NCBI GenBank assembly: GCA_937128785.1
Contig: CAKZMS010000700.1
Location: 1-6,867, forward strand
Direction of reading: 5' to 3'
DNA length: 6,867 nt
Source of the DNA: an uncultured Opitutaceae bacterium
GTDB taxonomy: Bacteria > Verrucomicrobiota > Verrucomicrobiia > Opitutales > Opitutaceae
The notes below the pieces were generated by a model. It searched no databases. It saw only the letters and a program-made list of their open reading frames with translations, and had not been told where the DNA came from. Positions 1 through 5,837 of this stretch are shown one piece after another. A program made the position numbers and the translations under genes. Numbering within the stretch: position 1 is the first letter of the stretch; every line of letters starts with the position of its first letter.

Positions 1-1
1 C

Positions 2-358
2 GGATTCACCTCCTTGCTCAACCTGGGTGTCGGCATCGCCCTACGTTTGAATCAACCGCTTCTGCAGGTGCTCAACCAGCTGCTCGGCCCCGTGCAACTG
101 GTCATGATCCTGGTCTACGTGAAGGCGGGCGAATTCGTCTGGGGCGCGACCGGGGTCCCGTTCTCCGTCACCGACATGGTCACGAGCTTCGCCGAGCTTT
201 CTGTCATGGAATTTCTCGCCAAATTCGGCTGGGCCGGAATCCATGCCTTCACCGCTTGGATTATCACCGCCCCCCTCCTCCTCACCGTCGTCTATTTCCC
301 GTTACGGCCCGTCATGGAGCGCCTCGCTAACCTGCGTAAGACCTCAACCGAATCATGA
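2..358 (+). CDS. DUF2062 domain membrane protein, C-terminal part (5' end outside window)
   Basis: The reading frame is open to the left edge of the window, so the true start lies upstream; the TTG at 14 is only an internal codon. The visible 118 or so residues carry a pattern typical of DUF2062 proteins: a hydrophobic stretch ending in ALRLNQP, then LLQVLNQLLGPVQL, then a second hydrophobic segment leading to a K-A-G-E-F turn. A third membrane segment (HAFTAWIITAPLLLTVVYF) lies near the end, followed by a short basic tail. The family consists of small integral inner-membrane proteins of unknown biochemical role, often near envelope or lipid genes. The stop overlaps the next start as ATGA (355-358), which implies translational coupling to the DUF1295 gene. 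The family call rests on recognising the RLNxPxxQxxN pattern. Function is unknown, and the N-terminal part cannot be judged. Confidence 0.75.
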   Translation, partial: GFTSLLNLGVGIALRLNQPLLQVLNQLLGPVQLVMILVYVKAGEFVWGATGVPFSVTDMVTSFAELSVMEFLAKFGWAGIHAFTAWIITAPLLLTVVYFPLRPVMERLANLRKTSTES

Positions 359-1152
359 GTTTGCCGATCGCAATCCTCGTTGCCCTGGGCCTGATGGTAG
401 TGCTTTTCAGCATCACGTTCTGGGTCTGCCGGCGGATGGACAACTACGGTTTTGTCGACGTGGTCTGGTCGTTCAGTTTCACCCCTCTCGCGTGGTTTTT
501 CGCATTCAGCGCCACCGGCTGGAGCATGCGCCAATTGGTCATCGCCTCCCTCGCCAGTGCCTGGAGTGTGCGCCTCGGTTCCCACCTCTACAAACGCGTC
601 TCCTCCCACCACCCCGTGGAGGACAGTCGTTACGCCCAGTTGCGGGAGGATTGGAAAGCCAACTTCGGTCCGATGATGTTCGGTTTTTTCCAGCTCCAGG
701 CCCTGACCGTCGTGCTGCTGGGGCTGCCTTTCATCTTCCCCACCTACAATTCCACCACGTCCTTCTCCCTCTGGGAGATGGTGGGCACGGCCATCGTGTT
801 TCTGTCCCTTTGCGGCGAGTCTCTGGCTGACGGTCAACTGGCGGCCTTCCGCCGCAACCCCGCAAACAAGGGCCAGGTCTGCAACATCGGCCTGTGGCGT
901 TTCAGCCGTCACCCGAACTACTTCTTTGAATGGTGCATTTGGGTGGGTTTCGGAGTCTTCGCCCTGGGTTCACATCTCGGCTGGATCGGCCTGCTCGCCC
1001 CCCTCTCGATCTACTACCTGCTGCGCTACAAAACCGGCGTGCCGATGGCGGAAGAGTCTTCCCTGAAATCCAAAGGCGACCTTTTCCGCGAATACCAAAA
1101 AACCACCAACGAATTCTTTCCCGGTCCTACCCGTAAATCCGCTTCATCATGA
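355..1152 (+). CDS. DUF1295 membrane protein (steroid 5-alpha-reductase-like fold)
   Basis: This is a 265-residue polytopic membrane protein with hydrophobic segments around residues 4-22, 36-54, 60-76, 108-128, 141-156, 190-206 and 208-224. The DUF1295 signature is clear: an acidic D35 in VDVVWSFSF, then GESLADGQLAAF (154-165), NKGQVCNIGLWRFSRHPNYF (171-190) and a C-terminal EYQKTTNEFFPGP (246-258). The GLWRxSRHPNYF block is shared with steroid 5-alpha-reductases and isoprenylcysteine methyltransferases, where it forms part of the cofactor and substrate pocket. Genes of this family are often next to CFA-synthase-like genes, as here, and are thought to act on lipid acyl chains, possibly as reductases. 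The exact reaction is not established. Both ends overlap neighbouring genes by ATGA, so the start at 355 is well supported despite the lack of a Shine-Dalgarno sequence. The family call is firm; the role in lipid modification is inference. Confidence 0.9.
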   Translation: MSLPIAILVALGLMVVLFSITFWVCRRMDNYGFVDVVWSFSFTPLAWFFAFSATGWSMRQLVIASLASAWSVRLGSHLYKRVSSHHPVEDSRYAQLREDWKANFGPMMFGFFQLQALTVVLLGLPFIFPTYNSTTSFSLWEMVGTAIVFLSLCGESLADGQLAAFRRNPANKGQVCNIGLWRFSRHPNYFFEWCIWVGFGVFALGSHLGWIGLLAPLSIYYLLRYKTGVPMAEESSLKSKGDLFREYQKTTNEFFPGPTRKSASS

Positions 1153-2156
1153 TCGATTCATTGCTCGAAAAAAACCTCCTGCCTGATTTCGCCATCCGCA
1201 CCGGCATCCGCCGCCTACTCGGACAACGGATCCGCGACGAGGCCGGCTATGACGTTTCCGCTTACGTCGCCGACTTAAAAAATCGTGGCATCGCCGAACA
1301 AACCGATGCCGCCAACGAACAACACTACGAGGTCCCTACTTCCTTCTACCAATACTGCCTCGGTCCGCGTCTGAAATACTCCGGCTGCTATTACGAAACC
1401 GGCAAAGAAACGCTCGGCGAGGCCGAGACGGCCATGCTCGATCTTTATGCCGAGCGTGGTGAATTCGTCGACGGCCAGGACATCCTCGAACTCGGCTGCG
1501 GGTGGGGCTCCATCACCCTTTATCTCGCCGACCGGTTTCCCCAATCGCGCATCACCGCAGTTTCAAATTCGCGTACCCAGAAGGAATACATCGACGCCGA
1601 GGCCACCCGGCGCGGCCTGCGCAACGTGCACATCATCACGGCCGACATGAATGACTTCGACATCCAAGCCGAGTCATTCGACCGCGTCATCTCCATCGAG
1701 ATGTTTGAGCACATGAAGAACTATCAGCAGCTGCTCGCCAAAGTCGCCCGCTGGCTCAAGCCCGGCGGCAAGCTCTTCGTTCACATCTTCACGCACCACC
1801 AGTATTCCTACCACTTCGTGCCGCAGGACGACAGCGACTGGATGGCGCGCTACTTCTTCACCGGTGGTCAAATGCCGGCCCACAACCTCTTAGCCGAATT
1901 CCAGGATGATCTTCGGCTCGAGGCCGACTGGAAAGTCAACGGCCGTCACTACCAGCAAACCGCTGAACACTGGCTCGAGAACATGGACCAACACCGCAGC
2001 GAAATCGAACCGCTGTTTGCCGCGACTTATGGCGAAGACCAAGTCCGCAAGTGGTGGGTCTACTGGCGCGTGTTTTACATGAGCTGCGCCGAGCTCTGGG
2101 GCTACCGCAATGGCGAGGAGTGGCTGGTAAGCCACTACCGTTTCGTCAAACCCTGA
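1149..2156 (+). CDS. CFA-synthase-family SAM-dependent methyltransferase
   Basis: This 335-residue class I methyltransferase belongs to the cyclopropane-fatty-acid synthase family (E. coli Cfa has 382 residues). The SAM-binding motif I is ILELGCGWGS (112-121), followed by ITAVSNS (135-141) and the acidic ITADMNDFD (163-171). Upstream are ANEQHYEVPTSFY (55-67) and YSGCYY (77-82). Aligned from memory with E. coli Cfa, E239, H266 and Y317 match E187, H212 and Y268. The C139 position is Gly79 with Cys80 next to it, and I268 is Phe214. The overall pattern (EMFEHM, YFFTGGQMP, the WWVYWRVFYMSCAELWGY end) is closer to the coclaurine-N-methyltransferase-like branch than to classical Cfa. The enzyme would transfer a methyl or methylene group from SAM, probably to a lipid acyl chain given the DUF1295 partner, although an amine substrate is possible. 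No signal peptide is seen, so it should be cytoplasmic or membrane-peripheral. It overlaps DUF1295 by ATGA; no Shine-Dalgarno is seen. Confidence 0.88.
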   Translation: MIDSLLEKNLLPDFAIRTGIRRLLGQRIRDEAGYDVSAYVADLKNRGIAEQTDAANEQHYEVPTSFYQYCLGPRLKYSGCYYETGKETLGEAETAMLDLYAERGEFVDGQDILELGCGWGSITLYLADRFPQSRITAVSNSRTQKEYIDAEATRRGLRNVHIITADMNDFDIQAESFDRVISIEMFEHMKNYQQLLAKVARWLKPGGKLFVHIFTHHQYSYHFVPQDDSDWMARYFFTGGQMPAHNLLAEFQDDLRLEADWKVNGRHYQQTAEHWLENMDQHRSEIEPLFAATYGEDQVRKWWVYWRVFYMSCAELWGYRNGEEWLVSHYRFVKP

Positions 2157-2172
2157 ACATCTCGATTTTCCG

Positions 2173-2946
2173 ATGAACGCCATTTTTCGCTCACTATTAG
2201 TCTTAGCGCTCCTTCCCCTCGCCGGTTGGGCAAACGAGGCCGGGCTCGAAGGTGAAGCCGCCGCGCTCTACGATCAGGCCACCGCAGCAGAAAAGGACCT
2301 GCAGACCCAGGAAGCTCTCCAGCTTTTCCTGCAAGTCGAGAAACTTGCTCCGGACAACGCCAAGGTCATGCAGAAACTCGCCCGGCAGTATTCCGACTCG
2401 ACCATCGACGCCACTGCCGAAGAGCAGGAGCGCTTACTCCTCGACAAAGCCCTCGAGTATTCCCAACGCGCCGTGGATCTCGATCCCGAAGATCCGATCA
2501 ACGTGCTCTCCTTGGCCATTACGAAGGGTAAGACTGCCTCACTCGGCAGCACCCAAGCCAAAGTCGAAGCCGCCCGCGACATCAAGGCCGATGCTCGCCG
2601 CGCCATCGAACTCGACCCCGGTTACGCCTGGGCGCACCACGTGCTCGGTCGTTGGCACCGCGAAGTCGATTCGCTCGGCACCATCGCACGCTTCTTCACC
2701 AAGATGCTTTACGGGGGGTTGCCGGAGGCATCGGTGAAAGATGCGGTGTATCATTTGGAAAAGGCCACCGAACTCGACCCCGACAGCCTGAGTCACTTCC
2801 TCGAGCTCGGGTTCGCTTACGCCGCCGCCGGCGAAGACGACCTCGCCCGCAAAAATTTTGAGCGGGGTCTCAACATGCCGTCCCGGGAAAAACACGACGA
2901 GTCGGCAAAAGCTCGCGCCCGGAAAGCCCTTGAGCAGCTGGGCTGA
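2173..2946 (+). CDS. Exported TPR protein resembling the RMDN (regulator of microtubule dynamics) family
   Basis: The protein has 257 residues. Its N-terminus, MNAIFRSLLVLALLPLAGWA, looks like a Sec signal peptide with probable cleavage after A20, so the product is probably periplasmic. The rest is helical TPR-type sequence: repeats at about 28-60 (ALQLFLQVEKLAPDNAK), 90-108 (ALEYSQRAVDLDPEDP), 136-160, 187-205 (AVYHLEKATELDPDS) and 207-235. The stretch AWAHHVLGRWHREVDSLG (152-169) followed by YGGLPEASVKDAV (180-192) resembles the region around the conserved LGRW of the RMDN/FAM82 family, which also occurs in bacteria. TPR proteins act as binding scaffolds; no catalytic residues are expected and none are seen. 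The gene starts 16 bases after the methyltransferase stop and ends 4 bases before the glutathione transferase start, so it is in the same operon. The RMDN likeness is judged by eye; the partner and function are unknown. Confidence 0.85.
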   Translation: MNAIFRSLLVLALLPLAGWANEAGLEGEAAALYDQATAAEKDLQTQEALQLFLQVEKLAPDNAKVMQKLARQYSDSTIDATAEEQERLLLDKALEYSQRAVDLDPEDPINVLSLAITKGKTASLGSTQAKVEAARDIKADARRAIELDPGYAWAHHVLGRWHREVDSLGTIARFFTKMLYGGLPEASVKDAVYHLEKATELDPDSLSHFLELGFAYAAAGEDDLARKNFERGLNMPSREKHDESAKARARKALEQLG

Positions 2947-2950
2947 AACC

Positions 2951-3901
2951 ATGCCCCCAACCGCCCAATTTCCCGACGAGCAATCCGACGACGGCAACTT
3001 CGAGCGGCAGGAAGACGCGTTCCGAGACTGGATAGAAGCTGACGCCTCGGCGCGGTATCCGGCTGCAGCCGGACGCTATCATTTGTATGTTTGCTATGCC
3101 TGCCCCTGGGCGCACCGCATCATCATTGCCCGCCAGCTCAAAGGTTTGGGGGACACGATCGGCATGACAGCGGTGGATCCTTGGCGGGACGAGAAAGGCT
3201 GGGCGTTTCGCGACGGCGATGGATTTTCGAAAGATCCCGTCAACGGCTTCGAATATCTCAGTGAGGCCTACCTCGCCAGCGACTCCGACTATCGCGGGCG
3301 CCACACCGTGCCGGTGCTCTGGGACAAGCAGTCAAAGCGGATTGTAACCAACTCCGATGATGACCTGTTGCGGATCCTGAATACCGAATTCAACGCCTTT
3401 GCCCAAAATGCCGCACTCGATCTCTACCCCGAGTCCCATCGGGAGGAAATCAACAAGGTCAACGAGCTCGTCTACGAGAAGGTGAACAACGGCGTTTACC
3501 GCGCGGGATTTGCCACGACCCAATCCGCCTACGAGGAGGCTTTCGAGCCCCTCTTCGCCACGCTCGGTGCTCTCGACGGCCGGCTTGCTCACCAACGCTA
3601 CCTGGTCGGGGACGCGCTGACCGAGGCGGATATCCGGCTTTTTGTGACCCTCGTGCGTTTTGACGCGGTTTACTTTGGTCACTTCAAGTGTAACCGACAA
3701 CGCATCACCGACTATACCCACCTGAGCGGATACGTCCGGGATATCTATCAGATTCCCGGCGTGGCGGAAACGGTCAGGATCGACCACATCAAGCGTCACT
3801 ACTACGCGACGCATACGGACATAAATCCCACGGCCATCGTGCCGCTGGGACCGGAGCTCGACTTCACCTCACCCCACCATCGCGCCAAGCTGGCGGACTG
3901 A
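2951..3901 (+). CDS. yqjG: Xi-class glutathione transferase, glutathionyl-hydroquinone reductase family (YqjG/PcpF/ECM4)
   Basis: From the ATG at 2951 the protein has 316 residues (E. coli YqjG has 328). Family enzymes reduce glutathionyl-(hydro)quinones with glutathione, releasing the hydroquinone and GSSG, in the cytoplasm. The thioredoxin-like N-domain carries the catalytic CPWAHR motif with Cys51, preceded by YHLYVCYA, and the cis-proline loop TVPVLWD (119-125, Pro121). The all-helical C-domain has the diagnostic VNNGVYRAGFATT (178-190), LTEADIRL (223-230), VRFDAVYFGHFKC (235-247) and YVRDIYQIPGVAETV (261-275). The tyrosines that mark the xi class are present at 183, 241 and 284/285. In the glutathione-binding segment the usual NES is replaced by NSD (134-136). 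A longer reading from 2858 would overlap the TPR gene by 89 bases with an unconserved tail, so 2951 was chosen. It lies 4 bases after the TPR stop and is probably the last gene of the operon. Confidence 0.9.
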   Translation: MPPTAQFPDEQSDDGNFERQEDAFRDWIEADASARYPAAAGRYHLYVCYACPWAHRIIIARQLKGLGDTIGMTAVDPWRDEKGWAFRDGDGFSKDPVNGFEYLSEAYLASDSDYRGRHTVPVLWDKQSKRIVTNSDDDLLRILNTEFNAFAQNAALDLYPESHREEINKVNELVYEKVNNGVYRAGFATTQSAYEEAFEPLFATLGALDGRLAHQRYLVGDALTEADIRLFVTLVRFDAVYFGHFKCNRQRITDYTHLSGYVRDIYQIPGVAETVRIDHIKRHYYATHTDINPTAIVPLGPELDFTSPHHRAKLAD

Positions 3902-3940
3902 CTCCAGTCGCGGACCGTGCCATGCTGCGGATGGGAGCAA

Positions 3941-3998
3941 CGGGCTGTTTCCCGCGGAAAAACCCCGGAGTGCGGCGGGGCATAGCTGCAAGGCAGCT
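3941..3998. other. Three tandem small stem-loops after the glutathione transferase gene
   Basis: Three inverted repeats follow each other. The first is TTTCC-CGC-GGAAA at 3948-3960 (or, as an alternative pairing, CGGG at 3941-3944 with CCCG at 3951-3954). The second is CCCCG at 3963-3967 with CGGGG at 3976-3980. The third is AGCTGC-AAG-GCAGCT at 3984-3998. None is followed by a T-run on the + strand. Read on the - strand, the second is followed by five T (3962-3958), so it resembles a weak terminator for leftward transcription. They may stabilise the 3' end of the left operon, but short GC-rich pairings are also expected by chance in DNA of this composition. Confidence 0.4.
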
Positions 3999-4080
3999 GC
4001 GAAACGATCAGCACATCGGCGGCATTTGCCCGTAACTCTATCTTGATCGACCGTCAAAAGGTCGTAAGAACAGTCCCCTT

Positions 4081-4108
4081 GTGCGCCGAAAGAACCCTTC
4101 CGGCGTGC
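4081..4108 (+). promoter_or_regulatory. Imperfect hairpin in the MFS upstream region
   Basis: CGCCG (4084-4088) pairs with CGGCG (4101-4105), extended outward by two G-T wobbles and a G-C pair. Inside, after one A/C mismatch, AAG (4090-4092) pairs with CTT (4097-4099) around the four-base loop AACC. If the MFS transcript starts upstream of here, this is a stable leader stem. A smaller one, CGACC/GGTCG, sits at 4048-4064. No known riboswitch consensus was recognised. Confidence 0.4.
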
Positions 4109-4155
4109 GAGATTCTGCGAACTGTTGCCCCTCTCCCCTTCCCCTAACTCCCTTG

Positions 4156-4170
4156 GAATCGCTGCGATTC
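4156..4170. promoter_or_regulatory. 15-base palindrome, candidate operator of the MFS gene
   Basis: GAATCGC and GCGATTC form a perfect inverted repeat around a single central T, ending 30 bases before the MFS start codon. The size and symmetry suit a dimeric repressor site, and its place just upstream of the gene suits an operator. No regulator gene lies in the window, and no second copy of the palindrome was noticed here. It could equally be a leader hairpin or chance. Confidence 0.4.
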
Positions 4171-4200
4171 GCGTAACCCCATCCCCATCATACCCAACCT

Positions 4201-5766
4201 ATGAGTAGTTCTAACGACATTTCCGCCCCGATTGCTCCCAACGCCAGCCGCCTTCTGTGGGCCGGTTTCTGGGCAATCTTCGCTGCCGGTGTTGGCTTCG
4301 CCATCCGCGGTGGTATTTTTGACAATTGGGGGGCCGAGTTCGGCTTCACCGCCACCCAGCTCGGCGCCATCGGCGGCGCAGGCTTCACCGGATTCTGCTT
4401 CGGCATCATCATCGGCGGTATGCTGGTCGACAAGTTCGGCTACGGTAAACTCGTCCTGCTGGCATTCGTCACTCACGTGATCTCAGCCTTTGTTTCGTTC
4501 GGCGCCACCACGCCGGACAACGCCTACCAGATGCTGACCATCGGCATGTTCATCTTCGCCTATGCGAATGGCACGCTTGAGGCGGTCTCCAATCCCCTGG
4601 TCGCGACGCTCTACCCGAAGAACCGCACGCACTACCTCAACATCCTGCACGCCAGCTGGCCCGCCGGTATGATCTTCGGTGCCGCCGTGGGATGGATCCT
4701 CGATGACAAGATGGGCCTCAGCTGGAAGATCCAGCTCGCGCTCTACCTCGTCCCCACCGTCGCTTACGGTCTGATGTTCCTCGGCCAAAAGTTTCCGAAA
4801 TCGGAAGCCTCCGAGAAAGGCGCGAAGTTCAGCGAAATGTTCAAGGACGTCGGCATTCTCGGTTCATTGGTGGTCTGCTACCTCATTGCTCTGTTCTGCT
4901 CCGCCTCACTTGGTTTGTCCCAGACCATGGGCTACCTCATCGCCGGAGTGTTCCTCGTCGGCGTGGGGATCATCACCAAAGGTTCCCTTGGTTCGGTGCT
5001 ACTGTGCATCCTCTTCATCACCCACGCGCTGATTGGGGCGGTTGAACTCGGCACCGACGGTTGGATTCAGAACATCACCGGTAATCTCTTCACCTCCGAG
5101 CAAGGCAAGTGGCTGTTCATCTGGACTTCCACCATCATGTTCGCCCTGCGCTTCTGCGCCCACTGGATCGAAAAGACCCTCAAGCTCTCCCCGATCGGCT
5201 TGTCGTTTGTTTGTTCGATTCTCGCGGTGGTCGGTCTCCGCATGGCCAGCACGATGGAAACGCTCTTCATGGCCTTCGTCGCCCTGGGCATCTATGCCGT
5301 GGGTAAGACCTTCTTCTGGCCGACCATGCTCGCCGTCGTAGGCGATCGCTATCCCCGCTCCGGTGCGGTGGCCATGTCGGTCATGGGCGGCATCGGCATG
5401 CTCTCAGCCGGCCTGCTGGGTGGCCCCGGCCTCGGCTACAGTAAGGACCGCTTCGCCGCCGAGGCGCTGCAGGAATCCAATCCGGCAATCTATGCCGAGG
5501 TGAAAGCCGCGGAACCGTCCAAGTTCGTCTTCCTGGATGAGGTCTACGCAATCGATGGCTCCAAACTGGCCGAGGCCAAAGCAGCCGAAGAGCCGACCCA
5601 GGGTCAGATAGACATCGTTGCTGCCGACCAAGTTGGTGACCGCTCTACGCTCAAGGCGGACTCCTACATCCCGCTCGCCATGGGTATCATCTACCTCGGT
5701 ATCATGCTCTACTTCAAATCGACCGGAGGCTACAAGGTCGTGAAGATAGAAGAGCAGGAAGCGTAA
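4201..5766 (+). CDS. MFS transporter, probably for a sugar or other small polar solute
   Basis: This 521-residue integral membrane protein is somewhat longer than the usual 400-450 of the superfamily. Hydrophobic segments are spaced as in a 12-helix carrier, the first at about residues 18-36. MFS motif A is visible in the loop between helices 2 and 3 as [12 protein letters not shown] (72-83). A conserved-looking [19 protein letters not shown] (124-142) lies at helices 4-5. [20 protein letters not shown] (369-388) is the matching loop in the second half. The odd part is a hydrophilic stretch of about 74 residues (413-486), rich in Ala, Glu and Lys, between the helix-11 region and the last helix (489-505). 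This accounts for the extra length. The substrate cannot be read from the sequence; sugar is inferred only from the convergent ThuA gene. The start is taken as the ATG at 4201, where a positively charged region precedes helix 1. There is no Shine-Dalgarno. A strong terminator follows, so the gene is probably transcribed alone. Confidence 0.88.
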   Translation: MSSSNDISAPIAPNASRLLWAGFWAIFAAGVGFAIRGGIFDNWGAEFGFTATQLGAIGGAGFTGFCFGIIIGGMLVDKFGYGKLVLLAFVTHVISAFVSFGATTPDNAYQMLTIGMFIFAYANGTLEAVSNPLVATLYPKNRTHYLNILHASWPAGMIFGAAVGWILDDKMGLSWKIQLALYLVPTVAYGLMFLGQKFPKSEASEKGAKFSEMFKDVGILGSLVVCYLIALFCSASLGLSQTMGYLIAGVFLVGVGIITKGSLGSVLLCILFITHALIGAVELGTDGWIQNITGNLFTSEQGKWLFIWTSTIMFALRFCAHWIEKTLKLSPIGLSFVCSILAVVGLRMASTMETLFMAFVALGIYAVGKTFFWPTMLAVVGDRYPRSGAVAMSVMGGIGMLSAGLLGGPGLGYSKDRFAAEALQESNPAIYAEVKAAEPSKFVFLDEVYAIDGSKLAEAKAAEEPTQGQIDIVAADQVGDRSTLKADSYIPLAMGIIYLGIMLYFKSTGGYKVVKIEEQEA

Positions 5767-5794
5767 CGGCCCTCGCCTCTTTTCGTAATTTATC

Positions 5795-5829
5795 CGTCCC
5801 ACTGGTTCGCCAGTGGGGCGTTTTTTTTT
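5795..5829 (+). terminator. Rho-independent terminator of the MFS gene
   Basis: An 11-pair stem (5795-5805 with 5810-5820, one T-G wobble) closes a TTCG tetraloop (5806-5809) and is followed directly by nine T (5821-5829). It begins 28 bases after the MFS stop. The T-run lies only on the + strand side, so it should stop rightward transcription before it enters the convergent ThuA gene. On the - strand no T-run follows the hairpin. Confidence 0.95.
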
Positions 5830-5837
5830 GGCCTTGG

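Larger units (their letters stand above)
3902..4200. other. Intergenic region without a credible gene, rich in short inverted repeats
   Basis: These 299 bases separate the glutathione transferase stop from the MFS start. Small open frames on the - strand here (3802-4014, 3869-4057) have no recognisable protein pattern and look like chance. The left half (3941-3998) has three consecutive small stem-loops. The right half has inverted repeats at 4048-4064, 4081-4108 and 4156-4170, a pyrimidine-rich tract (about 4126-4153) and a G-free leader (4174-4200). No convincing intrinsic terminator for the left operon is seen on the + strand, since no T-run follows any hairpin. No sigma-70 promoter could be called with confidence. 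Confidence 0.7.

Noticed and set aside
14..16. TTG as start of the first gene
   Set aside because: The frame is open to the window edge and the residues before it continue the DUF2062 pattern; the start is outside the window.
243..830. 195-residue open frame on the + strand
   Set aside because: It overlaps DUF1295 in another frame, is rich in Pro and Arg, and has no domain pattern.
292..912. 206-residue open frame on the - strand
   Set aside because: It lies across the DUF2062/DUF1295 genes, has a His/Gly/Glu-rich composition with no recognisable motif, and is a shadow of GC-rich coding sequence.
2858..2950. Upstream in-frame ATG that would add 31 residues to the glutathione transferase
   Set aside because: It lies inside the TPR gene in another frame, the added residues look like out-of-frame translation, and the family's N-terminus fits the ATG at 2951.
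2539..2997. 152-residue open frame on the - strand
   Set aside because: Antisense to the TPR gene; no motif; composition of a shadow frame.
3984..3998. AGCTGC-AAG-GCAGCT hairpin as terminator of the left operon
   Set aside because: The stem is perfect but only six pairs, and no T-run follows, so it does not qualify as an intrinsic terminator.
4044..4070. TTGATC and TAAGAA as a sigma-70 promoter for the MFS gene
   Set aside because: The spacer is only 15 bases, both boxes match poorly, and the spacer overlaps an inverted repeat; too weak to call.
5404..5802. 132-residue open frame on the - strand at the MFS 3' end
   Set aside because: Antisense to the transporter and crosses its terminator; no recognisable domain.
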